Of a stretch of 64,000 nt of DNA, positions 35,776 through 45,163 are shown in pieces (position 1 is the stretch's first letter; the number at the start of each line of letters is the position of its first letter). The notes beneath the pieces are model-generated. The model had not been told where the DNA came from. It worked only from the letters and a program-made list of their open reading frames with translations, and ran no database searches. The stretch is from Paenibacillus mendelii (GTDB taxonomy: Bacteria > Bacillota > Bacilli > Paenibacillales > Paenibacillaceae), in the NCBI RefSeq assembly GCF_024498075.1, contig NZ_JANHOF010000003.1, positions 186,001-250,000 of the forward strand, read 5' to 3'. A program made the position numbers and the translations under genes.

Positions 35776-38700
35776 ATGAGACGACGTGTGAAGGTAACAT
35801 CCGGAGCTCTTGCTGCGGCACTGCTGCTCCAGCTAATATTCAGTGCTGCAACCGCTTTCGCGGGAGCGTATGAGCCTGAATTAAAACAAACGAGCAATGT
35901 TTTCAACGCTCAGGATTTTTTCCCTAACCTCATCATTAACGATTTCAACACTGCGGCAGATGTGGCCACATGGCAGAATGGCGCCAACACGAAAGCAATT
36001 AACTATGTAACCAGCTTTCTGAACGGACCAGGCGGCCCATACGAGGGTGATGGAACTCTGGAGCAGACACCGGAGAAGGTAAAGGTATACACATGGAGAA
36101 CGATCTACCGCGATTTCTCCACGCCGCTTGATTTATCTGGACAGCGTTACCTTGCTTTCGCGGCGAACTCATGGGGCTGGCAGCCTGTAGATTATTTCAT
36201 GAAGGTTCGTCTTCATAGCGGAGATAACGTATACGAATCCGTCGCGAAGATCTTCAATGACCGATGGAATCGCGTCTTTGTCGATATATCCGGATGGGAG
36301 CAGCGCGGGGCTATCACCAAGATGGAGCTGTCGTTCATGCAGAACTTCGACTTGGCGGGAATCGCTCCCGGAGCACCCGGCTACGACAACTGGGACGGCA
36401 AGTTCCAGATCGATTACATTACGGCGACCAATACACTGGATATGAGATTCTCCCGTGACGGGGATTCGGAAGGCTTCACTGCCGGCCAAGGAGCCGTCTC
36501 CGTTGCAGGAGGCAAGGCGACCTTCGGAATCGGTGGAGCGGGCGATTATATCGAGTCGCCGATGATTCGAATCGACACCAATACCCGGAACGGAATGTCC
36601 GTAGCATTGGATAATATGACTTCTGGATCCCAGGTGAAGGTAGCCTGGATTACCGAAGAGGATCCGACATGGAATAATGCCAAGACGAAGCAATTCGACC
36701 TTGCGCCAAACACCAACGGACAAACCCTTGATTTTAATATGTCGGACGCGGCGGGCTGGGCGGGCACCATCAAGCAGTTCCGCATTCTGGCTCCGGCTGA
36801 CAGCGGTTCGATTGCGATTGACGAGATCCGCTTCAAGAAGTTCGCGCCGATCGAGATCCCTTATGACGGCGATATTTCAGCCCAGCTGAATGACAGCGGC
36901 AGTATTACGGTCGCCGGTTCGGTGAAACCGGAATACGTGGCGGAGCATGGCGAAGAAGATCTCGTGCTCTTCGAGCTCCCAACCTATGCGAGCGCTAACG
37001 ATCTGACTGGGTATACACCGCTGGCTGAGCAGGATATTGCGGCTGAATTCTCTTTTGATGCTAGTCTTAAGGACGGCAATCATAACCGGCTGTATTCCAA
37101 ATTTGCCGTTGCGACGCGGAACGCGGATGGGGAATATAAGCTGATTGATGCGCCGAATTATATTACGAATGCCGAGAAGCTGGCAACGAATCATAAGCCG
37201 TTCCCGGAAGCGAAGAGCATTAAAGGGCTTCAAGTACAAATGACGGACGATGCTGAGGAGCTTGGCGTCAGCCATGCGGCGATCAACGTTTCCTATAATG
37301 CTATGCTATACCTCGCAAATAGCAATCCGGACAACACGATCCCATATGTGGTTGATGGCGAAACCTTCTATTTCAAGAAGAACTACGTCAGCCAGCTAGA
37401 TTCGCAAATCAAGAGTTTGTCTGACAATGACACGATCGTCAATTTAATTCTGTTAATGTACCGGGACTTGTCAGCCGATACGCCTAACAAGTATCTTATC
37501 CACCCGGATTCGCAAGAGAACGGAATCGTTTACGCTTTGAATACACAGAATGAGATGGGTGTCAAATACGTCAAGGCCGTTACGGCATTTCTTGCAGACC
37601 GCTATTCGCAGCCAGATGAGGCGCATGGCCGGGCAGTCGGGTTCATCGTCGGCAACGAGGTTGGACAGAACCAAGTATGGAACAACATGGGGCCGAAGAC
37701 GGTCGATAAATATGTACGGGAATACGCGCAAACGGTTCGGTTGGTTGACACGATTGTGAAGAGCCATTATGCGAACGCGAGGTCTTATATCTCTCTTGAT
37801 CACTTCTGGAACGAAGAGCTTTCTGCGGATGCGCTCTGGAAGTACGACAATAAAGTCATTGTCGATATGCTGAACAAGCTGGCCAAGGAAGAAGGCAATT
37901 ACAATTGGAATATGGCCTTCCATCCGTATCCGGAAAATCTGTTCGATGCGAGATTCTGGAATGATCAATCTCCTACGAACGACTTTAACACCGTACGGAT
38001 TACGTTCAAGAATCTGCAGGTGCTTGTGGAATACTTGCAGCAGCAAGACTTTCTGTACGATGGGAATATGCGCCGGATCATTCTGTCCGAGCAGGGCTTG
38101 AACAGCATGACCGACTCTCAGCCGGATCAGCTTATTCAAGCGGCTGCTTACGCATACGCCTATTATAAGATCAAGTTCCTCGACGGCATCGATTCATTCA
38201 TCCTGCACCGTCATGTCGACCATGAGCAGGAGGGCGGCTTGAATCTGGGGCTGTGGACAGCTGTGAAGAACAGCATTAGCTCGCCGAATCAGCATAAGCT
38301 GGTTTACGATGTGTTCAAATATATCGATACCGACAAATCGCTTGCGGCTACGGACTTCGCCAAGTCGGTCATCGGGATCGCAAATTGGGAAGACGTCATT
38401 CCGGGCTTCGATACATCGGCGCTGGCCGATCGTGTAGAGCCGTCCCAAAGCGGCGTTTCCTTCGTGAAGGAGGCAAGCGGCCCGCTGCAGCTGGAAGGCT
38501 TCGAGAATGGTATGAACGGTTGGCTGGCAGCGGACAATGCATCGTCGATAGCGGTTGTGAACCAAGATGCCTTTAAAGGCACTCATGCGCTTAAAGTGAA
38601 TTTCAGCGACTATTCCGCAATGAACTGGAAGGGAACGGATGTGCGATTCCCTGAGCCAATCGATGCGACGCAATCGCCGAATTTAACGTTGGCTATGAAG

Positions 38701-40281
38701 GTTCCGGGAGCGGATGCCAGCAAAACCTACTATGCCAAAGTGAAAGTGTACAGCGGGAAGAACATTACGGAAGGAACGGTCGTTCTTGATCCGCTGCAGT
38801 ATAATCATATCGCGTTGAACTTGGAAGGCTGGAACGGAGCAAGCGCCATCGACCGGATTAAAGTATGGGTCAGTTCTCCGATCCAGCAGCCATGGACGGG
38901 ATCGTTCCTGATCGATGAAATCGGTTTCCATCAAACCGTCGTGAAGGATCCGACCAAAGGGAATATGGAAATCGTCACGAAGCTGCTGTCGCCGCAATTG
39001 GCTGATGGCGCACAGATTGAAGTCAACATTACGAACCGTGACAATCAGACGCTGAATGGCGAAGTTGCCGTCTCGGGGAAAGGGCATCTCGAATTCGATT
39101 CGTCTGCTCTGCAAGTCAGTGGGATCGAAGCCGGTGAAAGCCGGAAGTTCGTACTTACCGTAACGAAGTTTACCCCTCCTTCTTCAGGTTCGATCTCGGC
39201 TTCGTTCTCATATGGAGGCTGGACGATCGATAAAGTTCTGGGTACCGTGAAAGAAACGGGCGAAGGAAGCATTCCGGAGAATGAGAAATTGCTCTACAAC
39301 TTTGAAGGTTCAACACAAGGATGGCAGGCTAAGACGAATTTAGTCAGCCCAACAGTCGTTGAATCATTCCCGAATGGTCCGACCAAGCCGATATTAGGCA
39401 GCTACTCGCTGAATGCGAGATCAAGCATTGTGGCCGCTACTGCTTGGAAGACGTTCGAGGTAACGCCGGCATCGCCGCTTGATCTGAGCGGTGCCGAACA
39501 ATTCTTCTATCACATTAACTCCTATGGCGGCGTACCAAACGCTACGTATGAGACGAAGGTGACCTTGTACAGCGGGAATGAAAATATCACCTCTACTGCG
39601 CCGATGTCCTCGGACAAGTGGAATCGAATCAGCATGGGCGTAGCGGATTGGGAGCATCGCAATCAGGTGACCCGCATCGAAATCTCGTTCCGCGCCGTTG
39701 GCAATAATTTGGCTTGGAATCCTGAGATTCAGCTGGACTATATCGGCTATACCAAAGTAATGCCGAAAGTCGTAAGCTTGCGAACGGAAAAGAAATATTC
39801 CGTCCTGAAGACGGATCAATCGTTCGCGATGAAAGTGTATGCCCTGTATGATAACGGGCAAGAGAAGGAGATCAGCAGCGATGCCGGCGCCGTCTATCAG
39901 AGCAGTGATGCTACTGTCGTAACCGTCCAAGGGCAGTCGCTTCGTACGGTCAGCAAGGAAGGGACTTCGGTCGTCACCGTTACCTTCGGCGGCAAGCAAG
40001 CGAGCTTCCTGGCTGTGGTGGACAAGACGGATCTGAGAGCGATCAATGCATCGGCCTATAACGTGCAGCTGACGCCAGGCGCGTCCGCCACGGTTCAATT
40101 ATCGGCCGCGTTCATGGATAACTCGAGCCAGGTTGTTACCGCTTATGCGGACTGGTCGTCGAACGTAAGCAAGCTGGCCACGGTTCAAGACGGCAGAATC
40201 ACGGCACATGCGAAAGGAAACGTCATCATTACGGTGAAGTTTGCGGGCAAAGAAAAATTCATTATGGTGAATATCAAGTAA
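35776..40281 (+). CDS. Large secreted DUF5722-type modular protein A
   Basis: 1501 aa, SD GGAGG. Signal peptide 1-31 (ALAAALLLQLIFSAATAFA). Modules: carbohydrate-binding-like 35-205; a second binding module 210-360; DUF5722-type core about 474-855; binding module about 905-1055 (EGFENGMNGWLAADN); an extra ~270-residue part 1056-1325 ending in a copy of the first module (LLYNFEGSTQGWQ); two Ig-like/BIG2 domains to the end. In the core, GNEVG (Glu628) and LSEQG (Glu772) sit where clan GH-A glycosidases have acid/base and nucleophile, so a retaining glycosidase is likely, but no activity is proven. No SLH or sorting signal, so it is free or bound through its modules. Confidence 0.85.
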   Translation: MRRRVKVTSGALAAALLLQLIFSAATAFAGAYEPELKQTSNVFNAQDFFPNLIINDFNTAADVATWQNGANTKAINYVTSFLNGPGGPYEGDGTLEQTPEKVKVYTWRTIYRDFSTPLDLSGQRYLAFAANSWGWQPVDYFMKVRLHSGDNVYESVAKIFNDRWNRVFVDISGWEQRGAITKMELSFMQNFDLAGIAPGAPGYDNWDGKFQIDYITATNTLDMRFSRDGDSEGFTAGQGAVSVAGGKATFGIGGAGDYIESPMIRIDTNTRNGMSVALDNMTSGSQVKVAWITEEDPTWNNAKTKQFDLAPNTNGQTLDFNMSDAAGWAGTIKQFRILAPADSGSIAIDEIRFKKFAPIEIPYDGDISAQLNDSGSITVAGSVKPEYVAEHGEEDLVLFELPTYASANDLTGYTPLAEQDIAAEFSFDASLKDGNHNRLYSKFAVATRNADGEYKLIDAPNYITNAEKLATNHKPFPEAKSIKGLQVQMTDDAEELGVSHAAINVSYNAMLYLANSNPDNTIPYVVDGETFYFKKNYVSQLDSQIKSLSDNDTIVNLILLMYRDLSADTPNKYLIHPDSQENGIVYALNTQNEMGVKYVKAVTAFLADRYSQPDEAHGRAVGFIVGNEVGQNQVWNNMGPKTVDKYVREYAQTVRLVDTIVKSHYANARSYISLDHFWNEELSADALWKYDNKVIVDMLNKLAKEEGNYNWNMAFHPYPENLFDARFWNDQSPTNDFNTVRITFKNLQVLVEYLQQQDFLYDGNMRRIILSEQGLNSMTDSQPDQLIQAAAYAYAYYKIKFLDGIDSFILHRHVDHEQEGGLNLGLWTAVKNSISSPNQHKLVYDVFKYIDTDKSLAATDFAKSVIGIANWEDVIPGFDTSALADRVEPSQSGVSFVKEASGPLQLEGFENGMNGWLAADNASSIAVVNQDAFKGTHALKVNFSDYSAMNWKGTDVRFPEPIDATQSPNLTLAMKVPGADASKTYYAKVKVYSGKNITEGTVVLDPLQYNHIALNLEGWNGASAIDRIKVWVSSPIQQPWTGSFLIDEIGFHQTVVKDPTKGNMEIVTKLLSPQLADGAQIEVNITNRDNQTLNGEVAVSGKGHLEFDSSALQVSGIEAGESRKFVLTVTKFTPPSSGSISASFSYGGWTIDKVLGTVKETGEGSIPENEKLLYNFEGSTQGWQAKTNLVSPTVVESFPNGPTKPILGSYSLNARSSIVAATAWKTFEVTPASPLDLSGAEQFFYHINSYGGVPNATYETKVTLYSGNENITSTAPMSSDKWNRISMGVADWEHRNQVTRIEISFRAVGNNLAWNPEIQLDYIGYTKVMPKVVSLRTEKKYSVLKTDQSFAMKVYALYDNGQEKEISSDAGAVYQSSDATVVTVQGQSLRTVSKEGTSVVTVTFGGKQASFLAVVDKTDLRAINASAYNVQLTPGASATVQLSAAFMDNSSQVVTAYADWSSNVSKLATVQDGRITAHAKGNVIITVKFAGKEKFIMVNIK

Positions 40282-40337
40282 CGACCGCTTCTGTGCGCGA
40301 GCGGTGGTGCCTGGCTTTGCCGGTACCGGGTTAGAAA

Positions 40338-40388
40338 GAAACGGCAGCTCCAAGGGGGTGACCTTGCGGGGCTGCCGTTTCCTTATTG
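40338..40388 (+). terminator. Terminator after protein A gene
   Basis: GAAACGGCAGC and GCTGCCGTTTC arms followed by CTTATT. The rest of 40282-40447 is AT-rich without a gene. Confidence 0.75.
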
Positions 40389-40447
40389 ACGGTATTCAAC
40401 TAAGAGGATAAAAGAGTAATTAGAACCAGATAAAAGAAACTATAATA

Positions 40448-40476
40448 TTGTTTTAATATACTGTTTATTATACGAT
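40448..40476 (+). promoter_or_regulatory. SigA-type promoter of second DUF5722-type gene
   Basis: TTGTTT, 17-base spacer, TACGAT, followed by GTATACGTAAT; aligned base by base with the promoter at 35594. Confidence 0.6.
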
Positions 40477-40630
40477 GTATACGTAATGGAAAAATAATAT
40501 AAATAGGGTGGTGAATGGTAGACAAATGATCTGTTGTTGTGATCTTTATTGTCGATAAGTATTCTTAGTGGATCGCATGAGCACCATGAATCGGACAAAA
40601 GGAGAAATTTGTTGCGGGAGGAATTCAAGT

Positions 40631-43600
40631 ATGAAGAGACGTGTAAAGGTTATGTCGGGCGCTCTTGCAGCTGCTCTGCTGCTTCAGCTAATATTTAGTG
40701 CTGCAACCGCTTTCGCGGGTCCTTATGACCCGGATTTGCAGCAGTCCAGCCATGTGTCGGGCGGATCGGAATTTTACCCTGATGTCATTATCAATGATTT
40801 CAATACGGCATCTCAGGTGGCGATGTGGCAGAAAGGCGTCAACACCAATGCGATTGATTATACGACCTTCCTTCTGAACGGCCCTGGCGGGCCATTCGAA
40901 GGGTCAGGAACGTTGGAGCAGACACCGGATAAAGTGAAGGCCTACGAATGGAGAACGATTTACCGCGACTTCTCCACGCCGCTCGATCTGTCCGCCCAAC
41001 GGTATCTCGCCTTCGCGGCCAACTCCTGGGGATGGCAGGCAACGGGATACTTTATGAAGGTGCGTCTCTACAGCGGGGAAGACGTCTATGAATCCATTGC
41101 CAAGACAAACAGCGACCGGTGGTCCCGCGTCTTTATCGACATATCACCTTGGGAGCAGCGCAATGCGATTACGAAGATGGAAATCTCCTTCGTGCTGAAC
41201 TTCGATCTGGAAGGACTCAGCCCAGGCGCGCCCGGCTATGATTTCTGGGACGGCAAGTTCCAGATTGATTACATTATGGCGACCAACACGATGGATATGA
41301 GATTCTCGCGTGACGGAGATTCGGAAGGATTCATTGCCAGCGAAGGAACGTTATCCACTGCCGGAGGCAAAGCAACCTTTGGTATCGGCGGCGCGGGCGC
41401 ATATGTTGAATCCCCCGTACTGCATATCGATACGGAAACCCGGAACGGCGTGTCGGTCAACCTCGATAACCATACTGCCGGCTCCAAGGTGAAGATGTCC
41501 TGGATTACCGAAACCGATCCGTCATGGGACGATGCGAAGTCCAAGGAATTCGATATTGAACCGGACGCAAGCGCGCAGACGATCGACTTCAATATGTCGG
41601 ACATGGCGGGCTGGTCAGGCATGATCAAGCAGTTCCGTATCTATGCTCCGGCTGACAGCGGTTCGGTTGCGTTCGATGAAATCCGCTTCAAGAAGTTCCC
41701 GCCTGCCCAGAAGCCGTACGAAGGTAAAATTACGGCTTCCATTATCAATGACGGCGGCGGCATTACGATTTCCGGCACAGTGAAGCCGGAGTTCCTGGCC
41801 GCACATGCGGAAGACAAGCTCGCGATCTTCGAGCTTCCTACGTATGCGGATGCTGCTAACCTGACGGGCTATGCCCCGCTTGCCGAGCAGGATATCGCGG
41901 CGGAGTTCTCCTTCGATATCGCCCTCAAGGACGGCAATCATAACCGGCTCTACTCCAAGTTCGCTGTCGCTTCCCGTAACGCGGCGGGAGAGTACACGCT
42001 GGTTGATGCGCCTCACTATATTACGAACGCCGAGAAGCTGGCGCCGAACCAGGAGCCGTTCCCGGAAGCGAAGAGCATTAAAGGGCTTCAAGTGCAGATG
42101 ACAGACGACGCCGAGGAGCTTGGCGTCAGCCATGCGGCCATCAACGTCTCTTATAATGCCATGCTCTACGCCGCGAACAGCAATCCTGGCAATACCATTC
42201 CGTATGTGGTCGATGGCGAAACGTTCTATTTCAAGAAAAATACGGTCAACAACTTGGATTCGCAAATCAAGAGCTTGTCCGACAATGATACGATTGTCAA
42301 CTTGATTCTGATCATGTACCGCGACCTGTCAGGGGATACGCCTAACGCGCAGCTCATTCACCCCGATTCCCAGCCGGGCGGAATCGTGTATGCGCTGAAT
42401 ACGCAGAATGAGGTCGGCGTGAAATACGTCAAGGCAATCACGACGTTCCTTGCCGAGCGCTATTCACGGCCGGATGAAGCCTACGGCCGGGCAGTCGGTT
42501 TCATCGTTGGCAATGAGGTCGGCCAGAACCAGGTGTGGAACAATATGGGGCCCAAGACGGTCGATAAGTATGTGCGTGAATATACGCAAACGCTGCGTCT
42601 GATCGATACGATCGCGAAGAGCCGTTACGCCAATGCGCGGTCGTATATCTCTCTGGACCATTTCTGGAACGAAGAAATTTCCATGGAGGCGCTCTGGAAG
42701 TACGACAATAAAGTGATTGTCGATATGCTGAACGAGCTGGCGCAAGCCGAAGGCAACTTCAATTGGAACATGGCCTTCCATCCGTATCCGGAGAATCTGT
42801 TCGATGCGAGATTCTGGAATGATTCAACCCCGACGAACGACTTCAATACCGTGCGGATTACATTCAAGAACCTGCAGGTGCTCGTACAATACTTGCAGCA
42901 GAACAAATTGCTGTACGACGGGGAAATGCGCCGCATCATTCTGTCTGAGCAAGGCTTGAACAGCATGACGACCTCGGAGCAAGATCAGCTTATTCAGGCG
43001 GCGGCCTATGCGTATGCTTATTACAAAATCAAGTTTCTCGACGGCATCGATTCGTTCATCCTGCACCGTCATGTCGATCATGCGCAGGAGGGCGGCTTGA
43101 ATCTGGGGCTGTGGACCGTCGTCCCGGGCACCGGTAATTCACCGTTTGAGCATAAAACCGTCTACGATGTGTTCAAATATATCGACACGGACAAATCCCT
43201 TGAAGCGACGGAATTTGCGAAGTCGGTCATCGGCATTGCAAACTGGGAGGATGTTATTCCCGGATTCGACCCTTCGATGCTGGCTGACCGGGACGAACCG
43301 TCGGTAAGCCCAGTAAGCGTAGGGAATGAAGCGAGTGATCCACTGCAGGTAGAGGGCTTCGAGAACGGCGTGGGCAGCTGGCTTGCGGCGGACAATGCGA
43401 CCTCGATCGCAGTCACGGATCAAGATGCCAACACGGGCAAGCAGTCACTCAGAGTGAATTTCAGCGATTACTCCGCGTTGAAGTGGAAGGGAGCGGATGT
43501 GCGGTTCCCTGAGCCGATCGATGCGACCCAAGCGCCGAATTTGACGTTGGCCGTGAAGGTTCCGAATGCGGATGCGAGCAAGAAGTATTATGCCAAGGTG

Positions 43601-44326
43601 AAGCTGTACAGCGGCAAGAATATAACAGAAGGCACAGCAGAACTCAATCCGCAGAACTGGAACCAGATCGCATTGAATCTGCAGAATTGGAGCGGGGCAG
43701 GTGCTGTCGACCGGATCAAAGTATGGATCAGTACGCCGAGTCCGCAGCCGTGGACGGGTTCCTTCCTGATTGATGACATCGGCTTCCATGCATCCGTCAC
43801 ACCACCGAAGCAAGTTGTAAGCTTAAGGACAGAAAAGAATTACGCCGTTCTCAAGACGAATCAACCGGTTGCGATGAAGGTCTATGCTGTCTATGAGGAT
43901 GGCAAAGAGAAGGAGATTACCAGCGACAAGGGTACATCTTATCAGAGCAGCAATGCCAGTGTCGTAGGAGTTACGGGTCAATCCCTCCAGACCGGCAGCA
44001 CGGAAGGAACTTCGGTCATCACGGTGTCTTACGGCGGTAAGCAAGCAAGCTTCCTAGCCGTGGTAGACAAGACGGATCTGAGGTCGATTAATGCGTCCGC
44101 CTATAACGTGCAGCTGACGCCTGGTGCGTCTGCCTCGGTTCAATTATCGGCCGCGTTTATGGATAACTCGAGCCAGGTGGTAACCGCTTATGCGGACTGG
44201 TCGTCGAATGTGCCTAAGCTAGCCACGGTTCAAGGAGGCAAAATCACGGCGCTCGCGAAAGGAAACGTCATCATAACGGTGAAGTTTGCGGGCAAAGAGA
44301 AATTCATTCTAGTGAATATCAAGTAG
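40631..44326 (+). CDS. Large secreted DUF5722-type modular protein B
   Basis: 1231 aa from ATG 40631 (SD GGGAGGA); an in-frame ATG at 40568 lacks a ribosome site and hides the signal peptide. It is the tandem paralogue of the protein ending at 40281: signal peptide, two binding modules, DUF5722-type core at about 475-856 with GNEVG (Glu629) and LSEQG (Glu773), one binding module, and the two C-terminal Ig-like domains. It lacks the ~270-residue part (1056-1325) of protein A. Nucleotide identity is very high in the signal peptide and the last 250 bases and lower in the middle. Probably secreted for the same or a related polysaccharide. Confidence 0.85.
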   Translation: MKRRVKVMSGALAAALLLQLIFSAATAFAGPYDPDLQQSSHVSGGSEFYPDVIINDFNTASQVAMWQKGVNTNAIDYTTFLLNGPGGPFEGSGTLEQTPDKVKAYEWRTIYRDFSTPLDLSAQRYLAFAANSWGWQATGYFMKVRLYSGEDVYESIAKTNSDRWSRVFIDISPWEQRNAITKMEISFVLNFDLEGLSPGAPGYDFWDGKFQIDYIMATNTMDMRFSRDGDSEGFIASEGTLSTAGGKATFGIGGAGAYVESPVLHIDTETRNGVSVNLDNHTAGSKVKMSWITETDPSWDDAKSKEFDIEPDASAQTIDFNMSDMAGWSGMIKQFRIYAPADSGSVAFDEIRFKKFPPAQKPYEGKITASIINDGGGITISGTVKPEFLAAHAEDKLAIFELPTYADAANLTGYAPLAEQDIAAEFSFDIALKDGNHNRLYSKFAVASRNAAGEYTLVDAPHYITNAEKLAPNQEPFPEAKSIKGLQVQMTDDAEELGVSHAAINVSYNAMLYAANSNPGNTIPYVVDGETFYFKKNTVNNLDSQIKSLSDNDTIVNLILIMYRDLSGDTPNAQLIHPDSQPGGIVYALNTQNEVGVKYVKAITTFLAERYSRPDEAYGRAVGFIVGNEVGQNQVWNNMGPKTVDKYVREYTQTLRLIDTIAKSRYANARSYISLDHFWNEEISMEALWKYDNKVIVDMLNELAQAEGNFNWNMAFHPYPENLFDARFWNDSTPTNDFNTVRITFKNLQVLVQYLQQNKLLYDGEMRRIILSEQGLNSMTTSEQDQLIQAAAYAYAYYKIKFLDGIDSFILHRHVDHAQEGGLNLGLWTVVPGTGNSPFEHKTVYDVFKYIDTDKSLEATEFAKSVIGIANWEDVIPGFDPSMLADRDEPSVSPVSVGNEASDPLQVEGFENGVGSWLAADNATSIAVTDQDANTGKQSLRVNFSDYSALKWKGADVRFPEPIDATQAPNLTLAVKVPNADASKKYYAKVKLYSGKNITEGTAELNPQNWNQIALNLQNWSGAGAVDRIKVWISTPSPQPWTGSFLIDDIGFHASVTPPKQVVSLRTEKNYAVLKTNQPVAMKVYAVYEDGKEKEITSDKGTSYQSSNASVVGVTGQSLQTGSTEGTSVITVSYGGKQASFLAVVDKTDLRSINASAYNVQLTPGASASVQLSAAFMDNSSQVVTAYADWSSNVPKLATVQGGKITALAKGNVIITVKFAGKEKFILVNIK

Positions 44327-44416
44327 ACGTCTAATGTTCATTAATCTCGTTCGCATCACGTTCATAGCAAGCGGTCTGCATCAAGGTTTATTGACCTTCT
44401 GAGCTGCCGCTAAACG

Positions 44417-44455
44417 GAAGAAGTGTGCAGGCCTCATTGGCTTGCACACTTCTTT
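44417..44455 (+). terminator. Terminator after protein B gene
   Basis: GAAGAAGTGTGCAGGCC pairs with GGCTTGCACACTTCTT; also placed to end the converging marR gene. Confidence 0.8.
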
Positions 44456-44487
44456 CGTTATGAGCGCTATAACTGGCTGCCCCGCGG

Positions 44488-44964
44488 CTAGGTTAATGAT
44501 TCGCAAGGATCGGATAGATCCTTCTCCTCAATCAGAAGGAAGAATAAGTCAAGAAGCTGCTTGCGCTGCTCCGGAGATAGATTCTCGATTAGCTTCTCTG
44601 CAATTTCTGCTTGAATAGCAAGAGCCTGACTAATATTAGCTTGCGCTAGCTCGGTAAGCTGCAGCAGGGTGGCTCGACGATCAGTAGGATCGGGAATTCG
44701 GATAAGAAGGTTATCTTTCTCCAGGGCATCGACAAAGTCGGTTACGGTACGTGCTGCAATTCCCAGCTTCGCCGCTAATTCACTCATACGGATCTTACCT
44801 GCTTCGGACACAATAGACAGAAGGCGCAGACGGGGGCCGGATATGTGAAAAGGCAGGTCAAGTGAAGAGATTTGCGCCGTAAATTCTCTCTGGATATAAT
44901 GCGTTGTTCGCACCAATACATGAATCACATCAATCGCTGAAGGATCATTGGAAGGGATGATCAT
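44488..44964 (-). CDS. MarR-family regulator
   Basis: 158 aa, SD AAAGGAG. Winged helix-turn-helix with KIRMSELAAKLGIAARTVTDFVDALEKDNLLIRIPDPTDRRA (about 75-115), the wing DPTDRR being diagnostic. It is divergent from the MFS exporter at 45164 with 199 bases between, so it should repress the exporter until an inducer binds. Confidence 0.9.
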   Translation of the reverse strand: MIIPSNDPSAIDVIHVLVRTTHYIQREFTAQISSLDLPFHISGPRLRLLSIVSEAGKIRMSELAAKLGIAARTVTDFVDALEKDNLLIRIPDPTDRRATLLQLTELAQANISQALAIQAEIAEKLIENLSPEQRKQLLDLFFLLIEEKDLSDPCESLT

Positions 44965-45073
44965 AGATCTCGGCTCCTTTGCAAGTCAGGTATGGATACA
45001 ATCTTCAGCTGCAAACCTACTTAATACTACATTATAACGGGGTTATGCTGACCGCGCCACTTACGGCCTTCAA

Positions 45074-45129
45074 TGAGGTTGACAATAGTGTGTATCCTCA
45101 GTATTATAAATTAGTGAGTAACCTCAATA
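45074..45129 (+). promoter_or_regulatory. MFS promoter with MarR-type operator repeats
   Basis: TTGACA (45079-45084), 17-base spacer, TATTAT (45102-45107). Two direct copies of AGTGNGTANCCTCANTA start at 45087 and 45113 (26-base period), and TGAGGTT (45074) is inverted as AACCTCA (45120). Repeats inside and just after the promoter are expected for repression by the divergent MarR protein. Confidence 0.65.
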
Positions 45130-45163
45130 ACTATAGAGCGATCAAGTAGAGGGGGAGGCACTT

